From Vanessa cardui (Eukaryota; Arthropoda; Insecta; Lepidoptera; Nymphalidae): 64,000 nucleotides of DNA. Where the stretch lies: assembly GCF_905220365.1 (NCBI RefSeq), contig NC_061135.1, positions 1,443,501 through 1,507,500 of the forward strand, written 5' to 3'. A program made the translations under genes and the position numbers. Position 1 is the stretch's first letter. Each line of letters opens with the position of its first letter. The notes beneath the pieces were generated by a model. It ran no database searches, had not been told where the DNA came from, and saw nothing but the letters and a program-made list of their open reading frames with translations. Below, piece after piece: positions 58,819-64,000 of this stretch.

Positions 58819-59371
58819 GGATTGATGATTTACGAAAAAATAAAATTATAGTATAGTAATTATTATTCTGGAGTTTAAAATAATAGAATTGGACTATGAT
58901 ATATATTTTTATATAGATATATTGTTTTATATGAACACTAATAAACTCGAGTAGCACGATCGATTGTCATAAAATTCCAAAAGCTTCAAAGGCATTAGGC
59001 ATGAGGCCTAATGAGGATTATCTTGATTGAAAAAGGAGTACTCGTGAGCGAGCCCACACGCGACCCCGAGACTGACTCTTCAGTATGTAAATGTTATTTA
59101 AGCTAATAATTCGCTTTGAAAATTAAATCTACCTGTGAGTCATTTGTAGTGTATGTTAAAAGTGTTATTAGTTTAAAATTATGACACTTCATTACAATTT
59201 AAATTATGAATGTTTATAAAATGGCATATTTATTATTTACCAAGTTTTTTATTTGTCTTGTCTCGTAAACTAGACATTTGTAGATAAAATCGACATATCT
59301 TATTTATTTCTTATTATTTGTAGATAAAAAACATGGTAAATAAACCGTATGCGAGTTTTTTGCCTTTTCTT

Positions 59372-59472
59372 CTCGCTAGAAGCTGCTTTCCGAAACGGTG
59401 GTAGTATTTCATTATTGACGATTCAAAAACGCTTCATTGTGAAGTTTACTTCAATAAAATTGATTTGATTTA
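59372..59472 (+). repeat. Non-LTR 3' end fragment
   Basis: CTTCTCGCTAGAAGCTGCTT to CTTCAATAAAATTGATTTGA, the reverse of 22258-22405. Confidence 0.65.
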
Positions 59473-59882
59473 ATTCACTTAATAAGTTTAACAATCAAAA
59501 TTAACATGTAATTTAAGATCTTATATAAGTTTAAATATTTTCCCTCCAACTCAATATACACTGGAAAGCCTTACCTATATAGGAAATTCTACTGGTAGGA
59601 ATGGTAAAAATAAATAAATTTGACCTTCGATTGATATGCCATCATTGGTCGAAATCTAGAAAAAAAAACTGAGAATTCTGCGAATGTTGGCCAAGTTGTT
59701 ACTGGAGATTTGGAAGTCAAATAAAAGTGGACATAAATATTTAAATAGGACAGTGTTGTATAATAAACAATCAAGAACTTTTTAGCGCACAATAAAGAAG
59801 TATTGGCGAATCACATAATATATAAGTTATATATATATTACATTATAAGTTATATATATCACACGTATATGTTACATATATA

Positions 59883-60084
59883 CAGAGTGACTTAAAGATC
59901 GGTGCAAAGCTTTAAGGAGAGCTATTTTAAAAACAGTGCAGATTTTTGGGTCATTTTAAAAAAATCTTCAAATCTTGCTAGAAAAAAAAAATAGGCAGAC
60001 TTTGTCTATCACAACCTTGGCCTAAAAAGTTTTGCCTATACTAGGTTCTCCTTAAAGTATTGCACCCATCTTTAAGACACCCTG
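59883..60084. mobile_element. Tc1/mariner-type MITE
   Basis: TA on both sides; ends CAGAGTGACTTAAAGAT and ATCTTTAAGACACCCTG are imperfect inverted repeats of about 40 bases. 202 bases. Confidence 0.8.
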
Positions 60085-60248
60085 TATACATTACTTATAA
60101 TGTAATATATATGTAAGTTTAAAGTTTGTTTATTTTTATTCCTCTCGCCATCGAAATAGATTAGGTACGACAATAGAGCGAGGTCAGGGTCGAACTCGTG
60201 TTTATAGTAGCCGACCCTTTTAGGGCTGAGACTTAGAAAAGTCACCAT

Positions 60249-60703
60249 AATAGGCTATTTGACTGGTTTTTAAAATCCATTTTATATTATTTAGTACAGA
60301 TTAAGGAACCCAGTAAAGTTAATTTTTTTCGTTCTAGTACATATTTGCCGAAAAATATCATATTAAAAATTCCATATTTAAATAGCGCGCGAAAACGCTA
60401 CTTGGAGTTTGGACAATATGGCGCTACAATGGGATCGGTGACGTCACTTGCCTGTATTTTAATCTGTGGTTCATATAGAAGGCAAGCAAGGTTACAAGGT
60501 GACTTCATAATAAGCCCGGCCAATCAGGAGCGTTTTATGTCACGTGACAAATATTTAAAAAAAAAAATATATTTTTATTTGTGGATTTTTGAATAAATAG
60601 GTATTGTTTTCATCTTTCGTTTATAAATAACCATATTTAAACTCATAACATATACTGATAAAAATAATTAACACTTTATTTTTCGCATTTTCAAATAGCC
60701 TAT
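60249..60703. mobile_element. MITE with AATAGGCTATTTGAC ends, copy 2
   Basis: Inverted relative to the copy at 14265 and similar throughout. Carries TGACGTCA at 60439, CCAATCAGGAGCG, and CACGTG at 60541. Confidence 0.85.
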
Positions 60704-60710
60704 CGAACAC

Positions 60711-60859
60711 AATAGGATATTTGACTAGTTTTTAAAATCCATTTTATATTATTTAGTAGAAGTTAAGGAACCCAGTATTCAAATATAACTATATAACAAA
60801 TAATATATACTGACTACAATAACTGATACTTTATTTTTCGTATTTTCAAAAAGCCTATT
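60711..60859. mobile_element. MITE with AATAGGCTATTTGAC ends, internally deleted copy
   Basis: Only the terminal regions of the family remain (149 bases). GAACAC lies directly on both sides (60705 and 60860). It sits seven bases from copy 2. Confidence 0.78.
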
Positions 60860-61215
60860 GAACACAATGTAGTTATTAACTTTATAGTCTTCTTTATAAT
60901 AAAATAAGAACAAAACAATTACTATTAAAATCGAGATGATTGCAATTCAGTATAATTATTAATGTTACATATCGAACTCTGTAATTAAAATACGAAATCT
61001 GGCATTAATTTATACTTAAAAAAATATTGTCTTCCACCCAGGGATATGAGAACTGGTTCAATATCCGCTCAGACAATCAGAATTGCATTTCAATATTTTA
61101 ACATAAGTAGTCGTGATTAATTACATTCAAACGCCCTTCGCAATTTGTTAATTAAAAAAAATCAACTTGCTTATTAATTTAAAAAAAATCAAATATATTT
61201 TATAAAATATTTCTA

Positions 61216-61387
61216 AGTAGATAGCCAGTATAATTACAGGCACAAGTGACATAACATCTTAGTTCCAAAGGTTGGTGGGCACATTGACGATGTAAAGAAT
61301 AGTTAATATTTCTTACAGCGTCATTGTCTATGGGTGATGGTGACCACTTACCATCAGATGGCCCATATGCTCGTCTGCAATACCATA
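61216..61387 (-). repeat. GGTTGGCGGACGAGC-family copy, minus, truncated
   Basis: TTACAGGCACAAGTGACATA to GGCCCATATGCTCGTCTGC. Confidence 0.75.
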
Positions 61388-61520
61388 AAAAAGTAGATTA
61401 ACAATAATATATTATATTAAATAAAAGTTGTTGCCCGAGGTTTCACTCGCGTATTATCGGTTGACTATCATGTGTAAGACAAGAAAAGTAGCCAATGACC
61501 TTTCTTGTAGTTCAAGTTTT

Positions 61521-61604
61521 GACGACCTCCATGGTCGAGGTGTGTGTACACCGGTTTTCATGGGTACGCCACTCGGAGATCCCGGGTTCGATTCATTTGT
61601 CATC
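61521..61604 (+). mobile_element. SINE head, second tRNA family, truncated
   Basis: GACCTCCATGGTCGAGGTGT to GGGTTCGATTCATTTG, broken just after the B box where it joins the segment shared with 51775-51890. Confidence 0.7.
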
Positions 61605-61691
61605 CTACTGACGATATCGCGATCAGAGGTATATCAGAGGTCATAACATTGGTCGAGAGCTTTTATACATATCAGTGTAGCATTGTGTTGT

Positions 61692-61922
61692 ATTATAAAT
61701 AGTAAAGTAAAGTAAAGTAACAGCCCGTAAATTTCCCACTGCTGAGAAAGGCCTCCTCTTCCGTTAAGGAGAGGGTTTGGAACATATTCCACCAAGCTGT
61801 TCCAATGCGGGTTGATGGAATGCACATGTGGCAGAATTTCGGTGATATTAGACACATGTAGGTTTCCTCACGATGTTTTCCTTTACCGCCGAGCACGAGA
61901 TGAATTATAAACACAAATTAAG

Positions 61923-61980
<58 letters not shown>

Positions 61981-62047
61981 GTGCTTGCCTGAACCCGCAA
62001 TCATCGGTTAAGATGCACGCGTTCTAACCACTGGGCAATCTCAGCTC
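61692..62047 (-). mobile_element. SINE, Metulj-like, with (TA)n expansion
   Basis: (AGTAA)n tail at left, full body, a (TA)n run of about 52 bases at 61927-61978 between body and head, head ending GGGCAATCTCAGCTC. Confidence 0.85.
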
Positions 62048-63372
62048 AAATCGTTCAGATGAAACTCGAAAGAGTTTACCTTTAAACTATTTATAATATA
62101 TGTAGGTTTAAATCAGATTCAATTTTTAGAATCTCAAAACTAGATATTTTCAGCTTTGACAGATACCGAATTTCTCAAGGCTGCCTCAGGGCTCGACTAC
62201 CTAGACAATCTCTTATCCGCTCGACGTTTTAAGCTCCAAAGTAACATCTATAACCTACATGTATGTGTCTTCAACGTGTATTTTTATGTAAGGTTTCATA
62301 CATTTGAGCACTTGGCTAATTTCCACAGACATTTTTTTTTAATTTAATTTAACCGTTTATTAAACTTGCCAGATACATTGAAAAGGAAAATGTGTACACA
62401 GGAAAAATAAGTTTAAAAGGTATACTTATCCCTAGAAGATATTTCTTCCAGTATACACGAGAAAGAAGAAACATAGACAGAAAAGTTAAAAGGTAGACAG
62501 GCAAAATCATACAAAAGGAGAAAAGTTATAAAAACAACAAAGAAAAATCTTAAAAACTAAAATTACAAAAAAAAATAATTACTTTAAATTAATTTTGCTA
62601 TAATCTATATGTTAAGCGATGATTCACAGTATAATAATGATTTTTTCTAACTTATTTGTACCGTGTGTTTTTTTTTATAAGCCTGTCAAATTATCTCAAT
62701 TGCATTTTAAATTGTCATTAATTTGGTGATGTATTGTTAATTGATTGCTAATTAATTATTGTTTTATAAATAAATTTGTTAATTTGAATTTTACTGCATG
62801 TTTAAGTCTATTTTGAAAATTTTTGTTACACTAATAATTGCAAACTGTTAGATTTAAAAATTTCTTTTAACAGTATTTTTATTTTCTGCTTGAATTAGTG
62901 TATTTGTTAATGGCGTTAATATTGAATAAGTAAATATAAATCAACAAGAATACTTAGCCGTAAATTAACAGACGCAATATTGACATGTAATATTTGAATT
63001 ACGTTAAAGGAATTCTGAGGTAACTGTGAGGAATGCCTCACAAAAAAACGTTTTAAGATCAAATTAGTGTTTTTTTCAGTATATATTTTAAGTGTACACT
63101 AATATTATAAATTCAACACTATCTGTCTGAATTTGATTTTATTTTATACCTAACGCCTAACAGCTTAACCCCTATAAAGTGAGCGAAGCTGCGTGCGGCA
63201 ACTGGTGAGATATAAACAGTAGCAGCCGATGTATTCGCGCGTACCGTGCTAATGCGGCGAGCACGCACAACACGCACGTGCTGCTTAAATATCTCGTAAT
63301 ATTTATAAACTAGTTCGAATCGCTAAGTTTCAAAGGGCATATTTTTTTATTCATTTCATTTCGAGTAGGTAC
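62048..63372. other. AT-rich DNA
   Basis: No exon or element recognised except a possible (A/T)-rich retroposon scrap near 63090-63215. Confidence 0.45.
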
Positions 63373-63682
63373 AACAACAACAACAACAACAGTCTGTAAA
63401 TTCCCACAGCTGAGCTAAAGGCCTCCTCTCCCTTTGAGGAGAAGGTTTGGAACATATTCCACCACGCTGTTCCAATGCGGGTTGGTGGAATACACATGTG
63501 GCAGAATTTCTATGAAATTTGTCACATGCAGGTTTCCTCACGATGTTTTCCTTCATCGCTGAGCACGAGATGAATAATAAAGACAAATTAAGCACATGAA
63601 TCAGCGGTGCTTGCCTGTGTTTGAACCCGCAATCATCGGTTAAGATGCACACGTTCTAACCACTGGGCCATCTCGACTCTTA
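63373..63682 (-). mobile_element. SINE, Metulj-like, with 11-base target duplication
   Basis: Flanked by CGAGTAGGTAC at 63362-63372 and 63683-63693. (AAC)n tail, complete head. Confidence 0.9.
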
Positions 63683-63864
63683 CGAGTAGGTACGCGAGTT
63701 GACAAATTGGTCACCTGGTGTGAGGGGTTACCACCACCCTAAGTTTTTGTATTAATCGTCACTTACATTGCCTATGGTTGAACAACTATGGATAGTAAAG
63801 TGTGTTGATCCATCTTAATACTATTTTAAAAAATATTAATATTGTATAACCAAACTCAAAATTT

Positions 63865-64000
63865 GACGACCGCCGTGGAAGAGTAGTGTGTACACCGGTT
63901 TTCATGGTTACGCCACTCCGAGGTCCCGGATTCGATTCCCGTCAGAATTGATGTAGAAAATTCATTGGTTTTCTATGTTGTTTTGGGTCTGAGTGTTTGT
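63865..64000 (+). mobile_element. SINE, second tRNA-headed family, cut by window edge
   Basis: GACGACCGCCGTGGAAGAGT head, TCCCGGATTCGATTCCC B box, body up to GGGTCTGAGTGTTTGT. Confidence 0.75.

Noticed and set aside
39622..64000. Signal-peptide exon of the VWFC gene on the minus strand
   Set aside because: Several short frames with hydrophobic starts were looked at, but each lies in a repeat or lacks a donor in the needed phase.

Overview
The window is AT-rich, intron-rich animal DNA from a moth or butterfly. Evidence: GT..AG introns, a metazoan class III PI3-kinase gene, and very dense lepidopteran-type repeats (tRNA-headed SINEs with (GTT)n tails, Helitrons ending in CTAG, TA-flanked MITEs). 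The SINE with the 'GATGGCCCAGTGGTTAGAACGCG' type of head looks like the Metulj family known from butterflies; that name is from memory and is not proven here. No bacterial, organellar or viral gene was recognised.

Layout. Positions 647-32189, minus strand: sixteen consecutive coding exons of the phosphatidylinositol 3-kinase catalytic subunit VPS34 (PIK3C3). I assembled them exon by exon with matching splice phases: 827 complete codons plus two bases of the next. The final exon or exons (about 75 residues) lie off the left edge. Position 34112-34390, plus strand: DPM3, the small membrane subunit of dolichol-phosphate mannose synthase, diverging from VPS34. Positions 38836-39621, minus strand: the last two exons of a cysteine-rich secreted or surface protein with a von Willebrand factor C-type module. 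Its 5' exons were not found. From about 39.6 kb to the right edge I find only repeats and AT-rich DNA, including a 1.15-kb P-element-like transposon with a broken THAP exon, several MITEs, a 5'-truncated non-LTR retrotransposon and many SINEs.

The most unusual structure is a 4.9-kb GC-rich minisatellite (about 3933-8872) between VPS34 exons 13 and 14. Its repeat unit (43, 40 or 38 bp) is the last 38 bases of exon 13 plus the first five bases of the following intron, so each of about 120 units carries a copy of the exon 13 5' splice site (CAG|GTACG). All three minus-strand frames are open through the array, and the VPS34 frame itself stays open from exon 13 to about 3870. A smaller event of the same kind lies just past exon 16 (1-690), where the exon 16 tail plus donor has been copied with intron sequence.

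The three host genes have no evident shared pathway. VPS34 makes PI3P on endosomes and autophagosomes, DPM3 anchors an ER mannosyl-donor synthase, and the VWFC gene is probably extracellular.
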